From NCBI GenBank assembly GCA_025363575.1, contig JANYDM010000188.1, forward strand, positions 1-41,101: a DNA stretch of 41,101 bases, read 5' to 3'. Both the position numbers and the translations under genes were made by a program. Of this stretch, positions 7,694 through 15,019 are shown piece after piece (positions within the stretch are counted from its first letter, which is position 1; the number at the start of each line of letters is the position of its first letter). Source of the stretch: Betaproteobacteria bacterium (GTDB lineage Bacteria; Pseudomonadota; Gammaproteobacteria; Burkholderiales; SG8-41). The notes below the pieces were generated by a model. That model ran no database searches. It worked only from the letters and a program-made list of their open reading frames with translations, and had not been told where the DNA came from.

Positions 7694-8676
7694 CGGCCGG
7701 GCTGTTGCGCCGGCGATTCGCGTCCGCGCCGCGCGCGGCAATCGCCATCGGCCTTGCCGCGGGCGCGTGCGGCGCGCTGGCGCAAAGCTATCCGGAACGG
7801 CCCGTGCGCATAGTCACCGCCGAGGCCGGCGGCGGCGCCGACTATACCGCGCGCATTATCGCCCAGGGGCTGACGGCCGAATTGGGCCAGCAGGTCATCG
7901 TGGACAACCGCCGCGGAGGCGCTGGCATCATCGCAATCGACACTGCGGCGAAGGCTGCACACGACGGCTACACCATGCTGGTCTACAACAACGGCTTGTG
8001 GATCCTCTCGCTTATCAAGAAGCTGCCGTACGATCCGGTGGCCGACTTCGCACCGGTCACGGCGATCGTCAGCATGCCGAATTTGCTCGTCGTGCATCCG
8101 TCGCTGCCGGTAAAATCCGCGCGCGAATTAATGGCGCTGGCGAAAAGCAAGCCCGGCGAGCTCACATTCGCGTCGGCAGGCACCGGTTCGACCAGCAATC
8201 TCTCCGGCGAATTGTTCAAGGCGATGGCGGCCGTGAACCTGATCCACGTGCCTTATAAAGGCAGCGCATCCGCGCTGAACGAATTGATCGGCGGGCAGGT
8301 GCAGATCATGTTTCCGAACGCGACCTCCGTGATGCCGCATGTGAAAGCCGGCCGCTTGCGCGCGCTGGGCGTGACCAGCCTGCATCCGTCGAATTTGTTT
8401 CCGGGCTTGCCGCCAATAGCGGAATCGGGCCTGCCTGGATTTGAATCCGTGGTGATCTTCGGTCTCTACGTGCCGGCCAGAACGCCGCCCGCCATCGTCA
8501 ACCGCCTGAACCAGGCGGTGGCGCAGATCCTGAGCAAACCGGACGTCAAAGAAAAATTCCAGAACGTCGGCGCGGAAACCGTCGGCAATCGTCCCGCCGA
8601 ACTCGCCCACACGATTAAATCCGAAATGGCACGGCTCGCGCCGGTGATCAGGAACGCGGGAATCAGGGAAGACTGA
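7690..8676 (+). CDS. Bug/TctC-family periplasmic substrate-binding protein
   Basis: A 328-residue Bug receptor. The TTG at 7690 overlaps the dioxygenase stop (TTGA) and puts a signal peptide ending ALA-QSYP at the N-terminus. Family blocks are RPVRIVTAEAGGGADYTAR, DNRRGGAGIIAIDTAAKAA, LPYDPVADFAPVTAI, HPSLPVKSARELMALAKSKPG, HVPYKGSASALNELIGG and LRALGVTSL. Its NNGLWILSL and SVMPHVKAG blocks resemble the minus-strand Bug protein at 255-1235 more than its immediate neighbours, hinting at a related ligand. The 3' end overlaps the convergent amidohydrolase gene by 14 bases, so no terminator separates them. Confidence 0.92.
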   Translation: MTAGLLRRRFASAPRAAIAIGLAAGACGALAQSYPERPVRIVTAEAGGGADYTARIIAQGLTAELGQQVIVDNRRGGAGIIAIDTAAKAAHDGYTMLVYNNGLWILSLIKKLPYDPVADFAPVTAIVSMPNLLVVHPSLPVKSARELMALAKSKPGELTFASAGTGSTSNLSGELFKAMAAVNLIHVPYKGSASALNELIGGQVQIMFPNATSVMPHVKAGRLRALGVTSLHPSNLFPGLPPIAESGLPGFESVVIFGLYVPARTPPAIVNRLNQAVAQILSKPDVKEKFQNVGAETVGNRPAELAHTIKSEMARLAPVIRNAGIRED

Positions 8677-9520
8677 CCGCCGTCGGCAATTTCCAGCCCA
8701 GCCACTCGCACAGCCCGCGTCCCATGATCCACTCTTTGTCGTCCGCGGTGAGCCACGGAATTTCCCCGGTGACCATGGTGACGGCCTCGCGATAGGTGCA
8801 CGACAGCCGCGAGAAATCGGTCCCCCAGAAAATACGCCGCGGACCAAACGCGTCGTAAACGCGGCGCAGCGGCGCGTGCAGCCCGCGAAACGGATAAGCC
8901 TCGCTCGTATAGCTGGGCAGGCCGCTCGCTTTCACCATCACATTGGAGCGCCGCGCAATCGGCAGCAGCTTGTCGAATTCCGCAAACGCTTCTGCGTCGC
9001 GCTTTTCGGTGGGCAACGCAAGATGGCACAACGTAAGCTTCAATCCAGGATGGCGCTCGGCGATCTTGTCCATCACGCCGATCAGCGCATGCGGCACCAG
9101 CACCATCACCGGCACGCCAGCTTTTTCCGCTTCTTCCCACAGCCATTCGATGCGCCCTTCGGTCAGCGGCGGAATCAGTTGCGGGCGATTGAAGCTGAAT
9201 CGCATGCCGAGCATGCCGGGCTGCTTACACCAAGAGCTGATGCGCTCGCGCGCGCCCGGCTCTTCGAGCACCAATCGCCCCATAGCGCCAAAACGATCGG
9301 GAAAGCGGCGCGCCGCGTCGAGTATCAGGTCGTTGCGATCGAGATCGAAGCCCGGCGGCACGAGTACTGCGCGCGATACGCCGGCCCCGTCCATGAGCCC
9401 CAGCAATTCCTCGGCTGTAAGCGGTGCGAACCTTTCGGTGACCGGTTTGCGTCCCGCGCGCCACGGACGCTCGGGCGTGTTCGGCCCCCAGATGTGGACT
9501 TGCGCATCTGCAATAAACAT
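8663..9520 (-). CDS. amidohydrolase-family protein (amidohydrolase_2 / LigI-like)
   Basis: A 285-residue TIM-barrel amidohydrolase of the amidohydrolase_2 type, the group of 2-pyrone-4,6-dicarboxylate lactonase (LigI). The start block reads IADAQVHIWGPNTPERPW; the first histidine of the usual HxH is a glutamine, and LigI-type members are known to work without metal. A late FWGTDFSRL block supplies the conserved C-terminal aspartate. ATG at 9520 is chosen because it places that block near the N-terminus; a GTG at 9547 is in frame. It stands alone on the minus strand after the AraC gene and overlaps the convergent Bug gene by 14 bases. A lactone or carboxylate hydrolase in aromatic-acid breakdown is plausible but unproven. 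Confidence 0.88.
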   Translation of the reverse strand: MFIADAQVHIWGPNTPERPWRAGRKPVTERFAPLTAEELLGLMDGAGVSRAVLVPPGFDLDRNDLILDAARRFPDRFGAMGRLVLEEPGARERISSWCKQPGMLGMRFSFNRPQLIPPLTEGRIEWLWEEAEKAGVPVMVLVPHALIGVMDKIAERHPGLKLTLCHLALPTEKRDAEAFAEFDKLLPIARRSNVMVKASGLPSYTSEAYPFRGLHAPLRRVYDAFGPRRIFWGTDFSRLSCTYREAVTMVTGEIPWLTADDKEWIMGRGLCEWLGWKLPTAVSLP

Positions 9521-9592
9521 TCGAGTATCCGCGGTTGATGGGCGCACGGTCTGAAAGCGCGCCGTCGAAAGGCGAAGAGTATACCGGCGAAG

Positions 9593-10570
9593 CTAGGCGA
9601 TCGCCTTCTCGCCCCCGTCCGCAGGCGCGCCGCGCGCCCTGCGCCACGTCGCCGGCGGCTCCCCGAACTCGCGCTTGAAGGCGCGGTTGAACGCGGCTTC
9701 CGATTCGTAGCCGATCTGCTCGGCAACTGCCGCGACACTCGCGTCATTGACGCGCAAACGTTGCGCGGCCAGCGTCAGCCGCCAGCGCGTGAGGTACTGC
9801 ATCGGCGGCTGGCCCAGCAAATCGGTGAAGCGCTGCGCGAGTGCCGAGCGCGATAAGCCGACCTCGCCGGCCAGCGCTTCGACTGTCCACGGTTTTGCCG
9901 GGTCCTGATGCATGAGCGTCAGCGCGCGGCCCACGAAGCGGTCTCGCAATCCCGCGAGCCAGCCGATCTGACCTTCTGGCATAGCTTCGCAATGACGGCG
10001 GATTGCCTCGACGACCAGCAGTTCAGAGAGTTTTGCCAGCACAGTGTCGCTGCCGGGCCGCGGCGCGGATGTTTCCTGCGCGCCGACGCGCAACAGGCTT
10101 TTAAACCACTCCGCGGTCGGCTCGTCACCAAACGGGACGCGCAACATGCCGGGGAGCGCTTCGAGCAAAGGCCGGCACAGTTCCCTGTCGCACGCGAGAA
10201 ATCCGCACATGAATCGCGTCATCTCGCCGCCTCCGCCGTGGACGATGCGCATGAGACCGCCAGCGGGCTGCGCAAGCGCATCGGCAGCGAGCGGCGCCAG
10301 GGCGAGATCGCTGCCCATCAGGTGCAGTTCGTCGCGCGGCATGAGCAGCAGGTCGCCCGCTTGCACCTCGAACGTCTCGCCGCCCGCTGCAAGGCGCGCC
10401 TTGCAGCGGCCCTCCGTCAGCCAGTGAAAGAAGATGACGTGATCGCCGGTCGCGGGCAGCGCCGGCTGGCTCGAGCTCGACGTTACGCACCACGGCGCCG
10501 TGAATTCTGCGTGCAGAAACACCGCGCCCGACAAGCGCAAAACGTGCAATACGTCCGATAACGCGTCCAT
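9593..10570 (-). CDS. AraC-family transcriptional regulator with cupin sensor
   Basis: A 325-residue AraC/XylS regulator. The N-terminal half is a cupin-type effector domain (FFHWLTEGRCKARL, then QAGDLLLMPRDELH). The C-terminal hundred residues carry two helix-turn-helix motifs: WTVEALAGEVGLSRSALAQRF and the RLRVNDASVAAVAEQIGYESEAAFNRAFKREFG second unit, with the conserved P-x-x-W/YR end (EPPATWRR). Length and order match the AraC cupin_6 group. It is divergent from the methyltransferase/mddA cluster, 192 bases away, so that cluster is its likely target. The effector is unknown. Confidence 0.93.
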   Translation of the reverse strand: MDALSDVLHVLRLSGAVFLHAEFTAPWCVTSSSSQPALPATGDHVIFFHWLTEGRCKARLAAGGETFEVQAGDLLLMPRDELHLMGSDLALAPLAADALAQPAGGLMRIVHGGGGEMTRFMCGFLACDRELCRPLLEALPGMLRVPFGDEPTAEWFKSLLRVGAQETSAPRPGSDTVLAKLSELLVVEAIRRHCEAMPEGQIGWLAGLRDRFVGRALTLMHQDPAKPWTVEALAGEVGLSRSALAQRFTDLLGQPPMQYLTRWRLTLAAQRLRVNDASVAAVAEQIGYESEAAFNRAFKREFGEPPATWRRARGAPADGGEKAIA

Positions 10571-10634
10571 AGGCCGCGCATTATCGTAAATTCCGGCGTC
10601 ATGCGCAAAAGAAAAAGAGCATCGGTCATGTCAT

Positions 10635-10673
10635 GCCGGCGGACGAATCTGGATACTTGCATCCCTCGCCGGC
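10635..10673. repeat. imperfect palindrome resembling a dispersed extragenic repeat
   Basis: GCCGGCG at 10635-10641 pairs perfectly with CGCCGGC at 10667-10673, and GGAT at 10651 pairs with ATCC at 10661 inside it. The block begins after GTCAT, as do many REP-like elements of proteobacteria. It lies between the divergent AraC and methyltransferase genes, so it may be a degenerate extragenic repeat or a regulator site. Confidence 0.4.
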
Positions 10674-10762
10674 CAGAAAAGCGCCGTGCTGATGTAACCG
10701 TTTCGGCAGAGACGACGTATATAGCCGAGACACCCGGTCGAACTTTGGAAAAGGAAGCGCAA

Positions 10763-11623
10763 ATGAACACCGTTGCCGTACGCAACCATCCCGCAAGGCT
10801 GGAGCCCGCCGCCACCGCGTCGCCCGACTACGCAACGATCAAGCTGCGCCAGCAGGCCACGTGGGCCAGCGGCGACTTCGCCATCATCGGCGTCACGCTG
10901 CAAATCGTCGGCGAGGAGCTGGCCGAGGCCGTCGACATCCGCGCCGGCGACCGCGTGATCGACGTCGCCGCCGGCAACGGCAATGCGACACTCGCCGCAG
11001 CGCGCCGTTTTGCCGAAGTCACTTCGACCGACTATGTCTCGGAACTGCTCGACAAAGGCCGCGCACGCGCCGTTGCTGAAGGCCTGCCGGTCAACTTCCG
11101 CGTAGCCGACGCCGAGAACCTGCCGTTCGAAGGCGGCACTTTCGATGTTGCGCTATCGACTTTCGGCGCGATGTTTACGCCGGACCACACTAAGCCGGCA
11201 CGCGAGATGCTGCGCGTCGTCCACAGCGGCGGCCGCATCGGCCTCGCGAACTGGACCCCCGAAGGTTTCATTGGCCAGCTGTTCAAGACTATAGGCGTCT
11301 ACATACCCGCGCCCGCGGGACTGAAGTCGCCTGCGCTGTGGGGCACCGAAGCGCACATCGTCGAGCTCTTCGGCACGCAGGCCACCAACATCCGCATCGC
11401 GCGCAAGAATTTCAACTTCCGTTTCCGCTCGGCCGCGCATTGGCTGCAGGTGTTCCGCGACTTCTACGGTCCGGTGCACAAGGCGTTCGCGGCGCTGAAC
11501 CCGCTCGCGCAGGATGCACTGGCACGCGACATCCGCGAGCTGCTCAACCGCAGCAACATCGGCGGCCCGACGTCGCTGGTGGTGCCGGCCGGGTATCTCG
11601 AAGTCGTCATCGACCGCAAGTAA
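10763..11623 (+). CDS. class I SAM-dependent methyltransferase
   Basis: A 286-residue Rossmann-fold methyltransferase of the UbiE/Methyltransf_11 type. Motif I is DRVIDVAAGNGNATLAAARR (63-82), motif II lies near STDYVSELLDKG, a PFEGGTFDVALSTFGAMFTPD block holds motifs around the post-II region, and EMLRVVHSGGRIGLANWTPEG is the motif III region. ATG at 10763 is chosen: AAGGAAG is 6 bases upstream and the frame upstream is not protein-like. Substrate unknown; proteins of this kind are often annotated from arsenite or quinone methylases, but the cysteines needed for arsenite methylation are not evident. It leads a plus-strand cluster with mddA 25 bases behind, opposite an AraC regulator. Confidence 0.9.
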   Translation: MNTVAVRNHPARLEPAATASPDYATIKLRQQATWASGDFAIIGVTLQIVGEELAEAVDIRAGDRVIDVAAGNGNATLAAARRFAEVTSTDYVSELLDKGRARAVAEGLPVNFRVADAENLPFEGGTFDVALSTFGAMFTPDHTKPAREMLRVVHSGGRIGLANWTPEGFIGQLFKTIGVYIPAPAGLKSPALWGTEAHIVELFGTQATNIRIARKNFNFRFRSAAHWLQVFRDFYGPVHKAFAALNPLAQDALARDIRELLNRSNIGGPTSLVVPAGYLEVVIDRK

Positions 11624-11648
11624 CAAACACCATTCAAGGAGCATCTTC

Positions 11649-12383
11649 ATGGGCAGAATTCTCGGCCTGGTTTATGGCGTCGCGGCTTACTGCGCCTTTC
11701 TCGGCACTTTCGTGTACAGCGTCGGCTTTATCGCCGACTGGCTGGTGCCGAAGTCGATAGACTCCGGCGCGATCAACGGCGACGCGCAGTATTCCGCGCT
11801 TATCGATGCCTTGCTGCTGACGATCTTCGCGCTTCAGCACAGCATCATGGCGCGACCCGGTTTCAAGGCCTGGTGGACGCGCTTCGTTCCGCACTCGATC
11901 GAGCGCAGCACTTACGTTTTGCTTTCCAGCCTCGCGTTAATGCTGGTGTACTGGCAATGGCAGCCGCTTTCCGCCGTCATGTGGGAAGTGACGGGCGGTG
12001 CAGCGGCGACCGCGCTGTGGGCGTTGTGCGCTTTCGGCTGGCTGACGGCGCTGGCGTCGACTTTTGCGATCAGCCATTTCGATCTGTTCGGCCTGCGCCA
12101 GGTCTATCTGTACTTGCGCGGCGACACCTGCAAGCAGATTGATTTCCGCATTGCCGGCATTTACCGGCTGGTGCGCCACCCGCTCATGCTCGGCTTCATC
12201 ATCGCTTTCTGGGCGACGCCGCGCATGACGCTCGGGCACTTGCTGTTCGCGGCAACGACGACGCTGTACATCTTCATCGCTTTGCAGTTCGAAGAGCACG
12301 ACCTCATCGCGCACTACGGCGACAAGTACCGTGAGTATAAAAAGCGCGTGCCGATGATCCTGCCCTTCGGCCGGGGGCCCTAG
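11649..12383 (+). CDS. mddA: MddA-type methanethiol S-methyltransferase (integral membrane)
   Basis: A 244-residue polytopic membrane protein. It matches what I know of MddA, which methylates methanethiol to dimethyl sulfide with SAM: FVYSVGFIADWLVPKSID near the N-terminus, ALQHSIMARPGFKAWWTRFVP (61-81), IERSTYVLLSSLALMLVYWQW, HFDLFGLRQVYLYL, the YRLVRHPLMLGFIIAFWATP block that carries the NnrU/ICMT-like cofactor region, and a C-terminal QFEEHDLIAHYGDKYREYKKRVP. About six hydrophobic segments are visible. AAGGAG at 11636-11641 is 7 bases before the ATG. Its stop overlaps the next GTG by one base. Assignment to the family is strong; enzyme activity is inferred. Confidence 0.85.
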   Translation: MGRILGLVYGVAAYCAFLGTFVYSVGFIADWLVPKSIDSGAINGDAQYSALIDALLLTIFALQHSIMARPGFKAWWTRFVPHSIERSTYVLLSSLALMLVYWQWQPLSAVMWEVTGGAAATALWALCAFGWLTALASTFAISHFDLFGLRQVYLYLRGDTCKQIDFRIAGIYRLVRHPLMLGFIIAFWATPRMTLGHLLFAATTTLYIFIALQFEEHDLIAHYGDKYREYKKRVPMILPFGRGP

Positions 12384-12898
12384 TGCCGCATCCCGCACAT
12401 GAAGAAGCGGGCGGCGCCATGCTCGCGCTCGATGGCACCGATCTGCTGTGCATCCTCGATGGTCGCGGCATGCGCATCCGTGTCGTCGCGGGCGTGCTGT
12501 GGGTGACCGAGGAAAACAGCCCGGCCGACCATGTGCTCACCGCGGGCGATGCGCTCGACATTGCGGCCAGCGGCACGATCATTGTGTCGGCGTTCCGTCA
12601 TGTTCGCGCTCGATCGTTCAGCGTGGGCAACGGTGGCAGCTGCCGTCACGATAGTCGCCTTGCAAATCTTCGCTGTTGCGCAATCGATCGCGGCGTCTCG
12701 CGCCGCTTACTGGCGCGCGAGGATGCGCAAGCCGCTGACAGATTGCGGCGCCTATGCGCGGCGTTACATACAACGCCGCCGGCCTCAGGGCACGCGCGTG
12801 GTCGAGCGGGTTGTCATCGACCAATGGCTGATGTGGCGGCGTTGAAATTAATTCAAACCAATCGAAACCAATTCAAGGATAAGCACCATGAGCAATGA
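12383..12898 (+). CDS. DUF2917-domain protein, with a tail that loses coding character
   Basis: The first 80 codons encode a small beta-rich domain typical of DUF2917: GMRIRVVAGVLWVTEENSPADHVLTAGDALDI followed by SGTIIVSAF and VRARSFSV. GTG at 12383 overlaps the mddA stop by one base; ATG at 12419 is an in-frame alternative. After about 12620 this frame turns Cys/Arg-rich and unlike a protein, while the +1 frame becomes well-formed (see 12600-12845). Either the true gene is frameshifted, or it ends with an out-of-frame tail. DUF2917 has no known function; it is common in Burkholderiales. Confidence 0.6.
   Translation: MPHPAHEEAGGAMLALDGTDLLCILDGRGMRIRVVAGVLWVTEENSPADHVLTAGDALDIAASGTIIVSAFRHVRARSFSVGNGGSCRHDSRLANLRCCAIDRGVSRRLLAREDAQAADRLRRLCAALHTTPPASGHARGRAGCHRPMADVAALKLIQTNRNQFKDKHHEQ
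12600..12845 (+). CDS. small membrane-anchored basic protein overlapping the DUF2917 frame
   Basis: An 81-residue frame from ATG 12600. It has one clear hydrophobic helix (WATVAAAVTIVALQIFAVAQ, about residues 9-28) and then a strongly basic tail with many Arg and aromatic residues, ending DQWLMWRR. Composition is more protein-like than that of the overlapping DUF2917 frame in the same stretch. It could be a separate small membrane protein whose start overlaps the upstream gene, or the displaced 3' end of that gene after a frameshift. No family recognised. Confidence 0.4.
   Translation: MFALDRSAWATVAAAVTIVALQIFAVAQSIAASRAAYWRARMRKPLTDCGAYARRYIQRRRPQGTRVVERVVIDQWLMWRR
12851..12875 (+). repeat. 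10-base tandem repeat before the GFA gene
   Basis: ATTCAAACCA, ATCGAAACCA and the start of a third unit ATTCAAGGAT follow each other with period 10 in an AT-rich patch just ahead of the GFA start codon at 12888; the third unit supplies the AAGGA Shine-Dalgarno. It may keep the translation start unstructured. Confidence 0.35.
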
Positions 12899-13322
12899 AA
12901 AATCGCACCAGGGCAGTTGTTTTTGCGGGGCGGTCGAGTTCACCGTGAGCGGCGAGCCGGCGGGCATGGGTTACTGCCACTGTGAGTCGTGCCGCAGCTG
13001 GGCGGCGGCGCCGGTCAACGCCTTCACGTTGTGGCAACCCGCAGCGGTGAAAGTCACGCGCGGCGCAGAGAAAATCGGCACTTACAACAAGACGCCGCAC
13101 AGCTATCGCAAGTGGTGCAAGACCTGCGGCGGCCACATTTTCACGGAGCATCCAGGCCTCGGACTTATCGACGTCTACGCGGCGTCCATCCCCGGATTTC
13201 AGCACCAGCCGGGCGTCCACGTGAATTACCAGGAAACCGTGTTGCATATGCACGACGGATTGCCCAAGATGCGCGATATGCCAAAGGAGATGGGCGGCTC
13301 GGGCATAGTCGTCACGGAATAG
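12888..13322 (+). CDS. GFA-family (formaldehyde-activating-enzyme-like) zinc protein
   Basis: A 144-residue cytoplasmic protein of the GFA/CENP-V fold. The zinc-binding cysteines are in place: C11 and C13 (GSCFCGAVEF), C30, C32 and C35 (YCHCESCR) and C77 and C80 (WCKTCGGH). The family is named for a Paracoccus glutathione-formaldehyde protein, but most members have no proven activity and may act on thiol adducts. AAGGA lies about 8 bases upstream of the ATG. It sits in the mddA cluster, where a thiol- or formaldehyde-linked role would make sense; this is inference. Confidence 0.9.
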   Translation: MSNEKSHQGSCFCGAVEFTVSGEPAGMGYCHCESCRSWAAAPVNAFTLWQPAAVKVTRGAEKIGTYNKTPHSYRKWCKTCGGHIFTEHPGLGLIDVYAASIPGFQHQPGVHVNYQETVLHMHDGLPKMRDMPKEMGGSGIVVTE

Positions 13323-13361
13323 CGCGTGCCCGAATAACCGCGAATAATCGTTAGGGCAAAC

Positions 13362-13931
13362 ATGAAAGCTGCGTTCATCGTATTCGACGGCATGACGGCG
13401 CTGGACTTCATCGGCTTCTACGACCCGCTCACGCGGCTGAAGTCGATGAACATCATGCCCGCATTCGAATGGCGCATCTGCGCAATGACGCCCTACGTCA
13501 ACGACGACCGCGGGCTGCGTTTTGCCGCCAACACCGCGCACGAGCCGCTCGATGCGTACGACATGATCGTGGTGCCGGGCGGCTTCGGCACGCGCAAGCT
13601 CCAGCACGACGCGGGGTTCATCGCATGGCTCAAGACCGCGCAGCGCGCGACGCTCAAGGCATCGGTCTGTACTGGCGCGCTGCTGCTCGGCGCGGCGGGT
13701 TTTCTGCAGGGCCGGCGCGCAACGACGCATCCTAATGCCTACAAGGAGCTCGCACCTTATTGCGCGGCCGTCGTGAAGGAACGCGTCGTCGATGACGGCG
13801 ACATCGTCACCGCGCGCGGCGTCTCGTCCGCCATCGACCTGGGGCTGCATCTCGTGCAGCGATTTGCCGGCGAGGAAGCGCGGGCGCGGGTCGCTGCGCA
13901 GATGGACTACCCGTACCAGTGGAAAATGTAA
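13362..13931 (+). CDS. DJ-1/PfpI-family protein
   Basis: A 189-residue DJ-1/ThiJ/PfpI-fold protein. The nucleophile is Cys103 in KASVCTGALLLGAAG, and the N-terminal acidic block is FDGMTALDFIGFYDPL, with a Asp rather than Glu arrangement closest to the isonitrile-hydratase/InhA-like branch. A late HP-NAYKEL segment supplies the histidine region. There is no DNA-binding domain, unlike the FtrA/GlxA regulators. It ends the plus-strand cluster, 39 bases after GFA, and converges on the ParB-like gene. Possible roles are glyoxalase/hydratase chemistry or stress protection; substrate unknown. Confidence 0.9.
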   Translation: MKAAFIVFDGMTALDFIGFYDPLTRLKSMNIMPAFEWRICAMTPYVNDDRGLRFAANTAHEPLDAYDMIVVPGGFGTRKLQHDAGFIAWLKTAQRATLKASVCTGALLLGAAGFLQGRRATTHPNAYKELAPYCAAVVKERVVDDGDIVTARGVSSAIDLGLHLVQRFAGEEARARVAAQMDYPYQWKM

Positions 13932-13937
13932 GGCGAA

Positions 13938-14921
13938 TTACTCGTCCGCCGCGCCGCCGGTCGCGACGATGTCTTCCTGCTTGATCTTCTCGACGTTGAA
14001 CTTCGCCGCGCGCTCGCGCATGGTCTTGAACACTTCTTCGAGCGGCGGCGGCTCGCCCTGGATCCAGCGCAGCGGATTGATGCGGGCAACCACGAACGCG
14101 CGCAGGTACGGGCTCATGAAACCGCGAGCCTTGAGCTTCGCGATGACCGCGGCGACCTGCTCATCGAGGTCCATCAGCATCGCCGCGTGTTTTTCGTGCA
14201 CCTTGATCGCCTGCGCGATCGGCGCGTCCGAAAATTCTTCGAGCCGGCGCACGATGGGATTGTAAGCGCCGCCCGCGAACTTGCCGTTCTTCTCGTAGCA
14301 GATGCCCAGCGTCACCAGCGACGCTTCCTCGAGATAGAACGCGAACCCGTTTTCCGCGCGCTTCGAATCTTCGTCGAGCAATCCGCGGTAGATGCGGATC
14401 ACCTCGAGCGACTTCTCGCGCAAGTTGTGCGCCTTCTCGGTGTTGAGCGCGAGTATCTGCCAGGCGATTTCGCGTTTCGGCACGATGAGCGCCGTGATGG
14501 ATTTCGCGCCCAGCCGGCGCATGGCTGCCAGCCGGTGCATGCCGTTCGGCGTCCAGAAACCCTGCTCCGGCGCGGTCACCGCGATCAGCGGGTCGAGAAA
14601 AAATCCCGTGCGGTCGATGACGTCGGCGAGTTTCTTGTGGTGCGTCGGCGACAGATCGCGCTGGAATGGCGTCGGCTCGATCGCGTCTATGGGCAGGATT
14701 GCCATCAATAACGCGTTTTTGCCGAGCGGGTCGGCATAAGCACCGATGATGACGCCGCCCGCTTCTTCGACGCGCCTGCGCGCCGCGGCGGCTTCCGCGG
14801 GCAGCTCGTCAAGCCGGCAGTCTTCCGGTGTGTATCCGCGCGAGCGCGCCGCGGCTTTTTTGGCGCGTTTTTTCGCGGGCTTGCGCTTCAGCAGGGATTT
14901 GCGAGGTTTGGCAGCGGCCAT
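13938..14921 (-). CDS. orphan ParB-N-domain (ParB/Srx fold) protein
   Basis: A 327-residue protein. Residues 1-30 form a Lys/Arg/Ala tail like a histone H1 tail. A ParB/sulfiredoxin-fold domain follows, with IEPTPFQRDLSPTHHKKLADVI (80-101), FLDPLIAV, and the NGMHRLAAMRRLGAKSITALIV block (124-145), which corresponds to the CTP/nucleotide-binding GxxR-type motif of ParB. The rest is helical, without a recognisable ParB HTH. There is no ParA neighbour and it does not look like the chromosomal ParB, so a segregation role is unlikely. The basic tail suggests nucleic-acid binding. Function unknown. Confidence 0.82.
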   Translation of the reverse strand: MAAAKPRKSLLKRKPAKKRAKKAAARSRGYTPEDCRLDELPAEAAAARRRVEEAGGVIIGAYADPLGKNALLMAILPIDAIEPTPFQRDLSPTHHKKLADVIDRTGFFLDPLIAVTAPEQGFWTPNGMHRLAAMRRLGAKSITALIVPKREIAWQILALNTEKAHNLREKSLEVIRIYRGLLDEDSKRAENGFAFYLEEASLVTLGICYEKNGKFAGGAYNPIVRRLEEFSDAPIAQAIKVHEKHAAMLMDLDEQVAAVIAKLKARGFMSPYLRAFVVARINPLRWIQGEPPPLEEVFKTMRERAAKFNVEKIKQEDIVATGGAADE

Positions 14922-14975
14922 AAGCAGCGATCATCGCCGATAGGCGGCAAGCATGTAAAGCCAACGCCGATTCGG

Positions 14976-14989
14976 ATAACATCGGTTAT
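14976..14989. promoter_or_regulatory. dyad ATAAC-ATCG-GTTAT upstream of cytochrome b561
   Basis: A perfect 5-base inverted repeat with a 4-base spacer lies between the divergent ParB-like and cytochrome b genes, 30 bases before the latter. It is a possible operator or part of a -10 region; short enough to be chance. Confidence 0.25.
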
Positions 14990-15019
14990 TGAACGACGTC
15001 CATGACCGGAGAAACAGTG

